Part shown: positions 1 through 6,590 of the stretch, piece after piece
How the letters are laid out: every line of letters begins with the position of its first letter
How positions within the stretch are numbered: position 1 is the first letter of the stretch
Source: Alkalibacterium sp046484155
Lineage (GTDB): Bacteria; Bacillota; Bacilli; Lactobacillales; Carnobacteriaceae_A
Assembly (NCBI RefSeq): GCF_046484155.1
Contig: NZ_JAWOBT010000105.1
Span: 1 to 7,413, forward strand
Length of the DNA: 7,413 bases
Direction: 5' to 3'
The notes under the pieces: generated by a model
Databases searched by the model: none
Seen by the model: the letters and a program-made list of their open reading frames with translations, nothing else
What the model was told of the DNA's origin: nothing
Translations under genes and position numbers: made by a program

Positions 1-157
1 ACCTCGCGGTACTCGAGGCCGAGCTCCTGCGCGGACGCGCCTGGCGGAGCTCGGCACAAGAGAATTCATCAGCGACCAGGTGTTCGAGCGCGTGCAGCTG
101 GCCGAGAAAAGCGCGCGCGAGCGCGTCCAGGCCGCGCAGGCGCGGCTGGACCAGGCT
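1..157 (+). other. GC-rich foreign segment, fragment of a HlyD-like adaptor coiled coil (likely chimeric join)
   Basis: About 70% G+C against about 42% in the 60 bases that follow, so the change is abrupt and falls near 155-160. The frame open from base 2 reads an Ala/Arg/Gln/Glu-rich amphipathic stretch containing LAELGTREFISDQVFERV and then AAQARLDQAQ. This resembles the descending helix of the alpha-hairpin in HlyD/RND-type periplasmic adaptor proteins of high-GC Proteobacteria, where an L-x-x-x-G-F-I-S-x-Q type turn is common. The first ~38 bases read better in the frame starting at base 3 (LAVLEAELLRGRA), so a one-base error near 39-44 is possible. The segment joins the low-GC rnr gene in frame. 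What is seen is the composition break and the coiled-coil character; the adaptor identity and the artefact explanation are inferences. Confidence 0.55.
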
Positions 158-2425
158 CAAAAGGAAAAAGCTATGGAAGTCAACGAGATCAGTGAAGGTT
201 TGAACCTTTCTGGAGCGAATGATTTTAAAAAGGTGGTCAAAGCTGTCGCTGAATTGGAAAGAGAAGATAAGGTCGTGCTTCTGCAAAGTGGACAGTTTAA
301 ATTGAAAGATGCCTCAACTACTATGACTGGCCGGTTTAGCGGTACTGATCGTGGATTCGGGTTTGTAACGATCGAAGAATATGATCAGGATATCTTTATT
401 CCACCAAACGATACCCAATCAGCTTTAAATGGAGATATTGTTAAAGTTGAAGTGACGCAAGAAGCGCTGCCACATAAAGATAAAGGACCTGCAGGGAAGA
501 TCATCGAAATCATTGAACGTGGTACAGAACACGTCTTTGGAGAATTTCATGCATACAATGATGAAGAAGTAAAAGAGAAGAACCTCTATGGTTATGTGAA
601 ACCTAAAAATCAGAAAATGCCTGATTTGACAGTTCAAATTGAAACTAAAGGGATTCGTCCAGTTGAAGGAAGCATCGTTCAAGTAGAGATAACGGACTAT
701 GCGTACAACGGCGAAATGAATCATTTGAGTGGTATTGTAACGAAGACACTTGGACACAAAGATGAACCGGGCATTGAGATCTTAACCGTGGTCCATAAAT
801 ATGATATTCCAAGCGAATTTCCGAAAGAAGTTCTGGATGAAGCTGAAACTGTTCCGGATATGATTGCAGAAGAGGATATCCAGGGACGTACCGATTTGCG
901 TGATGAACTCATTATTACCATCGACGGTGCGGATGCGAAGGATTTGGATGACGCGATACAAGTGAAACGCCTGGACAATGGCAATTACTATTTAGGAGTC
1001 CACATCGCGGATGTCAGCCACTATGTTACGGAAAACAGCGCAATGGATGTTGAAGCCTTAAATCGCGGAACGAGCGTGTATCTAACTGACCGTGTCATTC
1101 CAATGATTCCTCAGCGTTTATCCAATGGTATCTGTTCGCTTCATCCAAACGTAGACCGATTGACGTTAAGTTGTGAAATGGAGATCGATAAAGCCGGTCA
1201 AGTGGTGGATTACACCGTTTCATCAAGTGTTATCAATTCCAAATACCGTATGACCTATTTAGGGGTCAACGGCATTTTAGATGAAGATGATCAAGAGCTT
1301 AAACAGGAATACAGTGAAATCCTTGAGATGCTTGAAGAGATGCAAACACTACACAATATATTAGTGAAAAAACGTGAAGCGCGTGGATCGATAGACTTTG
1401 ATACACGTGAAGCGAAAATTGAAGTCGATCCTACAGGTTTCCCTGTGGACATCTTACTCAGAGAACGCGGTGTGGGTGAACGACTCATTGAATCGTTCAT
1501 GCTGTCTGCTAACGAAACCGTATCTGAGCATTACGCCAAACAAGATTTACCGATATTATTCCGTATACATGACAAACCTGATGAAGGTAAAATGCAGCGT
1601 TTCATCGAATTTGTATCAAGCTTTGGCATTAAAGTCAACGGTCTAAAAGATTCGATCACTCCAAAAAAACTGCAAGACATATTAGATAAAGTAGACGGTA
1701 AACCGGAAGCAGGCGTCATCAGCATGCTGCTGCTTCGTTCGATGCAACAAGCGAAATATGATGTGGTTCCGATTGGTCACTATGGCTTGGCCGCAGAATA
1801 TTATTCTCACTTTACATCGCCGATCAGACGTTACCCTGACTTGATCCTGCACCGACTCATTCATTATTATGAAGATGAAGGAACAGGCCAGAAAGCGAAA
1901 GACCGCTGGAATGCCCTCTTGCCGGAAATTGCCGAGCGTAGTTCGATAACAGAACGTCGCGCAGTAAGTGCCGAACGTGAAACGGATGAAATGAAAAAAG
2001 CCGAGTATATGTCTACTAAAATTGGTGAAAAATTCGAAGGAGTAATCACGTCGGTTACAAACTTTGGCTTGTTCGTTCAGTTAGAAAACTCTGTGGAAGG
2101 ACTCGTTCACATTTCTAACATGAAGGACGATTATTATGAATTTAACGAGCGTGAGCTCATACTTGTCGGTCAGCGAACAGGTAACATCTTTAGAATCGGA
2201 AAAACAATTGAAATCATCGTAACGAAAGCCGATAAGGAATCTTATGAGATCGACTTTGAATTAGTCGAAGACAAAGAGGCGAAAGAAAAACGCATAAAAG
2301 ATAACGAAGCGAGAAGAGCACGTAACAAAGAAAAAGGCGACAAGAGAAAACAGTTTAGAAAAGGGAAATCTAAAGATGACAAAGAGCATAAGGGACGTCA
2401 TAAAGCGAAAAAACCTAAAAAATAA
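80..2425 (+). CDS. rnr: Ribonuclease R, 3'-5' exoribonuclease (native N-terminus replaced by foreign sequence)
   Basis: RNase R is a processive 3'-5' hydrolytic exonuclease of the RNase II/RNB family that degrades structured RNA, rRNA and non-stop mRNA and works with SmpB-tmRNA. Domains in order, counted from the GTG at 80: remnant winged helix (about 32-75, VNEISEGLNLSGANDFKK), cold-shock-type OB folds (about 82-126 and 150-208), RNB catalytic domain (about 270-598), S1 domain (about 649-730, GVITSVTNFGLFVQL) and a Lys/Arg-rich tail (732-781). The RNB metal-binding site is intact: IDGADAKDLDDA gives D282, D288, D290 and D291. The Tyr of TSVYLTDRVIPMIPQR and the HFTSPIRRYPDL motif are also present. 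Residues 1 to about 26 come from the GC-rich foreign segment. The frame stays open to base 2, so the GTG at 80 is only a formal start and the true start lies outside the window. smpB follows after 14 nt, so the two are probably cotranscribed. Confidence 0.93.
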   Translation: MFERVQLAEKSARERVQAAQARLDQAQKEKAMEVNEISEGLNLSGANDFKKVVKAVAELEREDKVVLLQSGQFKLKDASTTMTGRFSGTDRGFGFVTIEEYDQDIFIPPNDTQSALNGDIVKVEVTQEALPHKDKGPAGKIIEIIERGTEHVFGEFHAYNDEEVKEKNLYGYVKPKNQKMPDLTVQIETKGIRPVEGSIVQVEITDYAYNGEMNHLSGIVTKTLGHKDEPGIEILTVVHKYDIPSEFPKEVLDEAETVPDMIAEEDIQGRTDLRDELIITIDGADAKDLDDAIQVKRLDNGNYYLGVHIADVSHYVTENSAMDVEALNRGTSVYLTDRVIPMIPQRLSNGICSLHPNVDRLTLSCEMEIDKAGQVVDYTVSSSVINSKYRMTYLGVNGILDEDDQELKQEYSEILEMLEEMQTLHNILVKKREARGSIDFDTREAKIEVDPTGFPVDILLRERGVGERLIESFMLSANETVSEHYAKQDLPILFRIHDKPDEGKMQRFIEFVSSFGIKVNGLKDSITPKKLQDILDKVDGKPEAGVISMLLLRSMQQAKYDVVPIGHYGLAAEYYSHFTSPIRRYPDLILHRLIHYYEDEGTGQKAKDRWNALLPEIAERSSITERRAVSAERETDEMKKAEYMSTKIGEKFEGVITSVTNFGLFVQLENSVEGLVHISNMKDDYYEFNERELILVGQRTGNIFRIGKTIEIIVTKADKESYEIDFELVEDKEAKEKRIKDNEARRARNKEKGDKRKQFRKGKSKDDKEHKGRHKAKKPKK

Positions 2426-2439
2426 GAGGGAGGAACCAT

Positions 2440-2904
2440 ATGCCAAAAGGAGAAGGCAAGCTGATTGCTCAAAATAGAAAAGCACGGTACGAATATTCTA
2501 TTCTTGATACGGTTGAAGCGGGCATCGTCCTGCAGGGAACCGAAATCAAATCGATTCGTGCCGGCCGGATCAACCTGAAAGACGGCTATGCGAGCATTCG
2601 TAATGGTGAAATATTTTTATATAATGTGCATATCGCTCCCTTTGAACAAGGCAATCAATTTAATCATGACCCAGTACGCACACGCAAACTGCTCATGAAG
2701 AAAAAGCAGATCGATAAACTTGCCGGAGAAGTGAAACAAGGTGGAGTGACGTTGATTCCTTTGAAAGTATACATTAAGAATGGCTTCGCCAAAGTTCTCA
2801 TTGGTTTAGCTAAAGGGAAGAAACAATACGATAAACGTGAATCGTTAAAACGTCGCGATCAGGATCGTGATCTAAGACGAGCTGTTAAAGATAACTATCA
2901 ATAG
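2440..2904 (+). CDS. smpB: SsrA-binding protein SmpB
   Basis: SmpB is the obligatory protein partner of tmRNA. It binds the tRNA-like domain, delivers alanyl-tmRNA to stalled ribosomes, and its C-terminal tail probes the empty mRNA channel. At 154 aa it is normal full length. Hallmarks seen: N-terminal IAQNRKARYEYSI (9-21), the conserved LQGTEIKSIRAGRINLKD (31-48), NHDPVRTRKLLM (75-86), and a basic C-terminal tail GLAKGKKQYDKRESLKRRD (122-140) that in the family becomes helical on the ribosome. The ATG at 2440 is preceded by GAGGGAGGAA at 2426-2435 with 4 nt spacing. It lies 14 nt after the rnr stop, so rnr-smpB is an operon, and an intrinsic terminator starts 2 nt after its stop. Nothing in the protein looks damaged. 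Confidence 0.97.
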   Translation: MPKGEGKLIAQNRKARYEYSILDTVEAGIVLQGTEIKSIRAGRINLKDGYASIRNGEIFLYNVHIAPFEQGNQFNHDPVRTRKLLMKKKQIDKLAGEVKQGGVTLIPLKVYIKNGFAKVLIGLAKGKKQYDKRESLKRRDQDRDLRRAVKDNYQ

Positions 2905-2905
2905 G

Positions 2906-2937
2906 AAAAGGCTGGGACCATTGTCCCAGCCTTTTTT
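2906..2937 (+). terminator. Intrinsic terminator of rnr-smpB
   Basis: A 13-bp perfect stem, AAAAGGCTGGGAC (2906-2918) with its complement at 2923-2935, closed by a CATT loop and running into six T residues. The run of A on the left arm means it could also work on the minus strand. Confidence 0.93.
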
Positions 2938-2987
2938 GCTTGATAAAAAACCCTGATCAGTTAAAGAGGTGCGCAGAAAGTACTTAG

Positions 2988-3019
2988 TTTTCTTGTTGAA
3001 TGCTGCTTTGACAAGAAAA
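2988..3019. repeat. 9-bp perfect inverted repeat
   Basis: TTTTCTTGT at 2988-2996 is exactly complementary to ACAAGAAAA at 3011-3019 with 14 nt between. It is AT-rich and short, so it may be chance or a weak hairpin, but it starts the series of inverted repeats in this intergenic region. Confidence 0.45.
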
Positions 3020-3112
3020 ATAATAACACCTGAGAGTGATTCGGTAAGTACAGAATGGGTTTTGTTTTCTAGATGTCGAAGTCCGGCTAGTTCGTCACGT
3101 TGAGTGTGTGAA

Positions 3113-3161
3113 TTTCATCCTACTTACCGAACAGGCATGCTATTCGGTAAGTAGGATGAAA
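3113..3161. repeat. Perfect 19-bp inverted repeat / long hairpin
   Basis: Left arm TTTCATCCTACTTACCGAA (3113-3131) is the exact reverse complement of the right arm at 3143-3161. The 11-nt loop at 3132-3142 contains GCATGC. No T run follows, so it is not a standard terminator. The left arm can also pair with the TTCGGTAAGTA copies at 3040 or 3246, so alternative structures are possible. Confidence 0.85.
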
Positions 3162-3187
3162 CAGGGTATCAGTAATTGTCAAAGGTG

Positions 3188-3240
3188 CCCCCATTCGGTC
3201 ATTTAAAGCATATGAAAAGTTTCAAAGCGCCGAATGAGGG
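3188..3240. repeat. Hairpin with ATTCGG core
   Basis: CCCCCATTCGG (3188-3198) pairs with CCGAATGAGGG (3230-3240) at 10 of 11 positions, with a 31-nt AT-rich loop. It shares the ATTCGG motif with the neighbouring phased repeats and lies between the second and third copies. No T run follows. Confidence 0.6.
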
Positions 3241-3419
3241 ACATCTTCGGTAAGTAGAGTGAGACATCACGATGCAATTAACCGAACGTGTTTAACTGAA
3301 ACTGTTTTTCTGACTATATACAAAGGTTTTCTTGAAAAGTAAAAGAAAAGAGGAAGCAGGATTTATAACAGATCGAAATTTTTTTACTCAACTATTTAAT
3401 CGCTAAATATCCAGGATTT

Positions 3420-3428
3420 TGTTAGAAT
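3420..3428 (+). promoter_or_regulatory. Putative extended -10 promoter for the histidine phosphatase gene
   Basis: TG-T-TAGAAT at 3420-3428 is an extended -10 element with one mismatch to TATAAT. There is no good -35 at 17 nt. The expected start near 3435 would give a leader of about 27 nt carrying the AAGGAGAGG ribosome binding site at 3447-3455. Confidence 0.4.
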
Positions 3429-3461
3429 GAAAGAAGAAGATGAATGAAGGAGAGGAATTAA

Positions 3462-4142
3462 ATGACTGAAAAGGGAGTTACTATTTATTTTGTCCGTCAT
3501 GGAGAAACGTATTTTAATTCTTACGGCAGAATACAGGGGTGGAGCAATACACCACTAACGGAAAATGGGAAAGACGATGTGCGACGCTGCGGACGTGGAC
3601 TGGCTGACACAAAATTCAATGCGGTTTATACGAGTGATTTATCACGTACTCAAGAAACAGCCAGAATCATATTGGAAGAAAATGGCCAATTGGAAACGCT
3701 GAATATGATTCAAATGCCGGAATTTAGAGAGGTCTTTTTTGGTTCCATGGAAGGCATGTTTGGCGCTGAAGCTTACGAAAAAGTCAGGGAATATTTAGGG
3801 TATGAAACAAAACAGGAAATGTTCAAAAACACAGATGTTCCAGAACGCATGGATGCCTTTCGCGCCATTGATCCTGAAGGACATGCGGAAGATTTCATGA
3901 TGTTCTGGTCACGGGTTGAAAAAGGCTTGCTCAAGTTGATCGATCGCCATCGGGATACAGGCGAGAAGATACTACTCGTCGCTCATGGCGGAACGATTCG
4001 ATATATTTTACAAAATTTCGTTCCTGATTTAAAAGATACCAAAGCATTACTCAATGTCAGTGTATCTGTCGCTAAATATCAAGACGGGTCATTCCATCTT
4101 GAACGTTATAATGATGTGTCACATTTTAAAGATGCTGAGTAA
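3462..4142 (+). CDS. Histidine phosphatase family protein (phosphoglycerate mutase-like)
   Basis: A cytoplasmic member of the histidine phosphatase (branch 1, PGAM/cofactor-dependent) superfamily, which works through a phospho-histidine intermediate. The catalytic set is complete: FVRHGET (R12, H13 nucleophile), SRTQETA (R62), E90 in FREVFFGSMEG as probable proton donor, and VAHGG (H175). At 226 aa it is shorter than glycolytic GpmA (about 230-250) and lacks the typical GpmA signature order, so a broad-specificity phosphatase is more likely than the glycolytic mutase. The substrate cannot be read from sequence. There is no signal peptide or membrane segment. The ATG has a strong ribosome binding site (AAGGAGAGG, 6 nt spacing). 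It is a single-gene unit between the smpB terminator and its own terminator at 4159-4226. Its position between smpB and ssrA does not imply a role in ribosome rescue. Confidence 0.9.
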   Translation: MTEKGVTIYFVRHGETYFNSYGRIQGWSNTPLTENGKDDVRRCGRGLADTKFNAVYTSDLSRTQETARIILEENGQLETLNMIQMPEFREVFFGSMEGMFGAEAYEKVREYLGYETKQEMFKNTDVPERMDAFRAIDPEGHAEDFMMFWSRVEKGLLKLIDRHRDTGEKILLVAHGGTIRYILQNFVPDLKDTKALLNVSVSVAKYQDGSFHLERYNDVSHFKDAE

Positions 4143-4158
4143 TTAGGGTGAAAAGTTT

Positions 4159-4226
4159 AAACTCTTACATTGCGATAAGCTTTCTCTAGCACTTACAGAG
4201 AAAAGCGGTGATGTGAGAGTTTTTTT
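4159..4226 (+). terminator. Intrinsic terminator after the histidine phosphatase gene
   Basis: AAACTCTTACAT (4159-4170) pairs with ATGTGAGAGTTT (4211-4222), including one G-U pair, and runs into seven T residues (4220-4226). The interior forms a second stem: GCTTTCTCT (4179-4187) with the AGAGAAAAGC arm at 4197-4206, one base bulged. It is a long two-tier hairpin. Confidence 0.82.
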
Positions 4227-4252
4227 ATATACTTATAATTTATAAATAGATA

Positions 4253-4276
4253 CTACAATCTTAATAAGAATTGTAG
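4253..4276. promoter_or_regulatory. Palindrome upstream of the EIIC-reductase promoter (candidate operator)
   Basis: CTACAAT (4253-4259) pairs with ATTGTAG (4270-4276). Three more pairs (CTT/AAG) follow after a single bulged A at 4269, leaving a 3-nt loop. It abuts the next inverted repeat and shares two bases with it. This could be a regulator binding site; no regulator gene is in the window. Confidence 0.5.
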
Positions 4277-4317
4277 AATTACATTAAAATATTGTTAGTG
4301 TATTTTCATGTAATTCT
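4275..4317. promoter_or_regulatory. 16-bp interrupted inverted repeat next to the -35 region (candidate operator)
   Basis: AGAATTACAT (4275-4284) is perfectly complementary to ATGTAATTCT (4308-4317). After one T/C mismatch, AAAATA (4286-4291) pairs with TATTTT (4301-4306), leaving a 9-nt loop. The right arm ends directly before the expected -35 position, and no T run follows. Its place fits an activator or repressor site better than a terminator. Confidence 0.6.
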
Positions 4318-4339
4318 CTGAAAATTGTATGTCGTTATG

Positions 4340-4373
4340 TGATATACTGAGCTTGGAAATAAAATAACAAGCT
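4340..4373 (+). promoter_or_regulatory. Extended -10 promoter and start-site inverted repeat of the EIIC-reductase operon
   Basis: TG-A-TATACT at 4340-4348 is an extended -10 element; the -35 region (around 4319-4324, TGAAAA) is weak. The inverted repeat AGCTTG (4350-4355) / CAAGCT (4368-4373) overlaps the expected start near 4355, which could be an operator or a leader hairpin. The leader continues to a ribosome binding site, AAGGGG, at 4388-4393. Confidence 0.55.
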
Positions 4374-4400
4374 GTCAGGCTTCGAATAAGGGGAAAAAAC

Positions 4401-5447
4401 ATGTTAAATGAAGAACGATATACTTTTAAAGACTATACAAATAAAGTGCTTGCTGGTACTGCTAGCGGTATCGTCATTGGATTAATTGCTAATGCTATTT
4501 TAGGAGGAATTTTCAAGGCTCTGATTCCTTATGGTTCGATCTTTGTAACCTTGGCAATGGTTGTATCCACCATGCAGTTTATAACACCTGCTATAATCGG
4601 TGTACTAGTTGGTATGCAATTTAAGCTGAACCCTATGCAGAGTGTCATTATTGGTGCTGCGACATTTCTAGGATCAGGCGCATATGCTGTTACTGATGCA
4701 GGGATTACCTTAGTAGGCATAGGTGATTTGGTCAATGTTATGCTTATATCTGGATTAGCCGTTTTTGTTACTCGCTATTTAGAAGGGAAATTAGGATCAT
4801 TAACATTGATTTTACTACCTATTATCGTCGGAGCTGGTGTCGGTACAATCGGGATACTTACTTTACCGTATGTCAGTCTAGTAACCACAACAATTGGGAG
4901 TATCATTAATTCCTTCACTCAGCTACAACCATTATTGATGACTTTACTGATCGCTGTTGCTTTCTCTATCATTATTATTTCACCGATCTCGACTGTAGCT
5001 ATCGGTATAGCAATTGGGATAACAGGCTTAGGGGCTGGAGCTGCTGCTATTGGGATAACAGCATGTACGGCTGTATTAGTAATCGGTTCTAGAAAGATTA
5101 ATGAAAAAGGAACAACCTTGGCTATTCTCTTAGGAGCAATGAAATGTATGATGCCAAACCTTGTCAGACACCCGAAAATCTGTGTACCTATTGTCGCCAA
5201 TGCCATTCTATCTGGTGCCGGCGCTTATGTGTTCGCCATACAGGGGATACCACAAACGGCAGGATTTGGAATCGTCGGATTGGTCGGTCCAATCCAAGCC
5301 ATAAACATGGGATCAGAACTCTGGATGGTTATTATGGCATACTTTGTCATTCCATTTGGTGGAGCAATACTAATAGATTTCGTGTTCAACAAGGTACTGA
5401 AAATTTACCAACATGATATTTTTGAATTTCAACCGGCAACAAATTAA
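4401..5447 (+). CDS. PTS_EIIC_2/PfoR-like integral membrane protein (orphan EIIC-type transporter)
   Basis: A 348-aa, very hydrophobic protein with about ten membrane segments. It matches by eye the PTS_EIIC_2 family, which includes proteins named PfoR after a Clostridium perfringens regulator. Family-like motifs are MPNLVRHPKICVP (251-263) and AGFGIVGLVGPI (287-298), the latter Gly-rich as in the C-terminal half of this family. The N-terminus (MLNEERYTFKDYTNK) is short and polar, without a cleavable signal. There is no EIIA or EIIB domain, and no HPr or enzyme I gene nearby, so ordinary PTS phosphotransfer cannot be shown. The ATG has an AAGGGG ribosome binding site 7 nt upstream. The reductase gene starts 21 nt after its stop, so the two form an operon. 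I infer transport of a small acid related to the reductase substrate or product; the family's substrate is not known to me. Family placement is fairly secure, function is not. Confidence 0.8.
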   Translation: MLNEERYTFKDYTNKVLAGTASGIVIGLIANAILGGIFKALIPYGSIFVTLAMVVSTMQFITPAIIGVLVGMQFKLNPMQSVIIGAATFLGSGAYAVTDAGITLVGIGDLVNVMLISGLAVFVTRYLEGKLGSLTLILLPIIVGAGVGTIGILTLPYVSLVTTTIGSIINSFTQLQPLLMTLLIAVAFSIIIISPISTVAIGIAIGITGLGAGAAAIGITACTAVLVIGSRKINEKGTTLAILLGAMKCMMPNLVRHPKICVPIVANAILSGAGAYVFAIQGIPQTAGFGIVGLVGPIQAINMGSELWMVIMAYFVIPFGGAILIDFVFNKVLKIYQHDIFEFQPATN

Positions 5448-5468
5448 ACACAAAAGGGGATAAGATTT

Positions 5469-6407
5469 ATGAAAATAGCAATTGCAGGATCAGGTGCACT
5501 AGGGTGCGGATTTGGTTACCATTTACAAAAGAATGGCGAAGATGTGACATTACTAGATAACTGGGAACAACATATTCAAAATATCTCTGATAACGGGTTA
5601 ACCATTACGGTTAATGGCGTTGAAGATAATCAAAAAATGAAGATTTGTAAACCTAATGAGTTGAATGAGGAAATGGATGCCATTTTTGTTTTTACAAAAT
5701 CAATGGGATTAAAATCAATGATGAAAAGCATTGAGCACATCATTGGTGAAAACACAAAAATCATTTGTCTGTTAAACGGCTTAGGTCATTTACAAACGCT
5801 TGAAGAATTCGTAGATAAAAAGAATATTATCATGGGTACAACAGTATGGACGGCTGGCATTGATGCTCCCGGAGTTACACACTTTGATGGACAAGGACCA
5901 GTTGAACTGCAAAATAGTGTTCCTGAGGAAAAAGATGGCGCATTGCAAATAGTCGATATTCTGAAAAAAAGCGGTTTATACGGCGTGTATAGTGATAACG
6001 TCAACTTTACAACATGGCGTAAAGCGTGTGTAAACGGAACAATGAATGCCTTATGTGCATTGCTGGATTCGAATATCCAAGAAGTCTTCGCGGCTTCAAC
6101 AATTGATTCAATGTTATCAAAAATAGTAACAGAATTTGCTACAGTAGCCAAACTGCAGGATGATATCGACCTTGACGTTGAAGAAACGATTACCTATCTT
6201 AAAGCATTAGCTGAAAAAGTAGGAGCTCATTATCCGTCTATGCATCAGGACTTAGCAAACGGGCGACCGACTGAAATAGACTTTTTAAACGGCGCAGTTG
6301 CTGAAGCTTCAAAAAGATTTGATCGTGAAGCTCCATATTGTCAAAATATTACGGACTTGATCCATGCCAAAGAAGATATCTTAGGCATTCAAAGAGCAGC
6401 GAAATAA
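5469..6407 (+). CDS. PanE/ApbA-family 2-oxoacid reductase (annotated as 2-dehydropantoate 2-reductase)
   Basis: A cytoplasmic NAD(P)H-dependent reductase. The family enzyme converts ketopantoate to pantoate in pantothenate and CoA synthesis. An N-terminal Rossmann fold is clear: MKIAIAGSGALGCGFGYHL with GxGxxG at 7-12. Further residues matching the ketopantoate reductase pattern are K77 (TKS), N103 (NGLGH), catalytic K185 with N189 (WRKACVNGTMNAL), S257 (YPSM) and E269 (RPTEIDFLNG). By spacing, K185, N189 and E269 correspond to E. coli K176, N180 and E256. At 312 aa it is full length. The ribosome binding site AAAGGGGA (5453-5460) lies 8 nt before the ATG. No panB, panC or panD lies nearby. 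A lactococcal PanE homologue is known to reduce branched 2-oxoacids to D-2-hydroxyacids, so that role is an alternative. Coupling to the upstream membrane protein suggests a transported substrate or product. Confidence 0.88.
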   Translation: MKIAIAGSGALGCGFGYHLQKNGEDVTLLDNWEQHIQNISDNGLTITVNGVEDNQKMKICKPNELNEEMDAIFVFTKSMGLKSMMKSIEHIIGENTKIICLLNGLGHLQTLEEFVDKKNIIMGTTVWTAGIDAPGVTHFDGQGPVELQNSVPEEKDGALQIVDILKKSGLYGVYSDNVNFTTWRKACVNGTMNALCALLDSNIQEVFAASTIDSMLSKIVTEFATVAKLQDDIDLDVEETITYLKALAEKVGAHYPSMHQDLANGRPTEIDFLNGAVAEASKRFDREAPYCQNITDLIHAKEDILGIQRAAK

Positions 6408-6444
6408 TAGACTGCATCAAATGAATTAATTGAGAATTTAAAAT

Positions 6445-6492
6445 ACAAAAAAGATACGCCTATTTAATTGGAAATAGGTGTATCTTTTTTGT
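6445..6492 (+). terminator. Strong intrinsic terminator of the EIIC-reductase operon
   Basis: Left arm 6445-6465 (starting ACAAAAAAGATACGCC) pairs over 21 positions, with one G-U pair, with the right arm at 6472-6492, around a 6-nt loop. The right arm holds six T residues and the left arm six A residues, so it could stop transcription from both directions. Confidence 0.92.
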
Positions 6493-6590
6493 GCGTCAGT
6501 TGAAGTTTGCGCATTGGAAGGATTGTCGGACATCGGGTATATGGTGAAAAAAACGCAAGTATACAAGTGTCTTTCGCAACGAACACTTAC

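Larger units (their letters stand above)
3040..3265 (+). repeat. Three phased direct repeats, TTCGGTAAGTA core, 103-nt period
   Basis: The 11-mer TTCGGTAAGTA begins at 3040, 3143 and 3246, that is, exactly 103 nt apart each time. The first two copies are also preceded by A. The second and third copies share 17 of 20 bases (TTCGGTAAGTAG, then TGA and AC). Between the cores the units do not align well by eye. A fourth copy lies inverted at 3121-3131. This suggests an extragenic repeat family or the remains of a tandem duplication. Confidence 0.7.
2938..3419. other. Non-coding region rich in repeats and hairpins
   Basis: About 480 nt lie between the smpB terminator and the next promoter. I find no convincing ORF on either strand. 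The stretch contains a 9-bp inverted repeat (2988-3019), three copies of TTCGGTAAGTA at exact 103-nt intervals, a perfect 19-bp inverted repeat, and a further hairpin built on an ATTCGG core. These could be degenerate extragenic repeat elements or a structured RNA. No transposase, tRNA or rRNA was seen. Confidence 0.6.

Noticed and set aside
1..70. CTCGAG, GAGCTC (twice) and GAATTC sites at the left end as possible cloning vector or adaptor sequence
   Set aside because: The sites fall within sequence that translates as a coherent coiled coil with high-GC codon use, and no known polylinker order is seen. Foreign bacterial DNA explains it better.
3040..3265. CRISPR array
   Set aside because: The shared core is only 11-20 nt, spacing is 103 nt, one copy is inverted, and no cas genes are present.
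4275..4317. Intrinsic terminator or attenuator upstream of the EIIC gene
   Set aside because: There is no T run after the stem and it lies upstream of the extended -10 promoter, so a DNA-level operator is more likely.
5144..5416. 90-codon open frame inside the membrane protein gene
   Set aside because: It is a shadow frame with Cys/Arg-rich low-plausibility sequence wholly inside a strong CDS.
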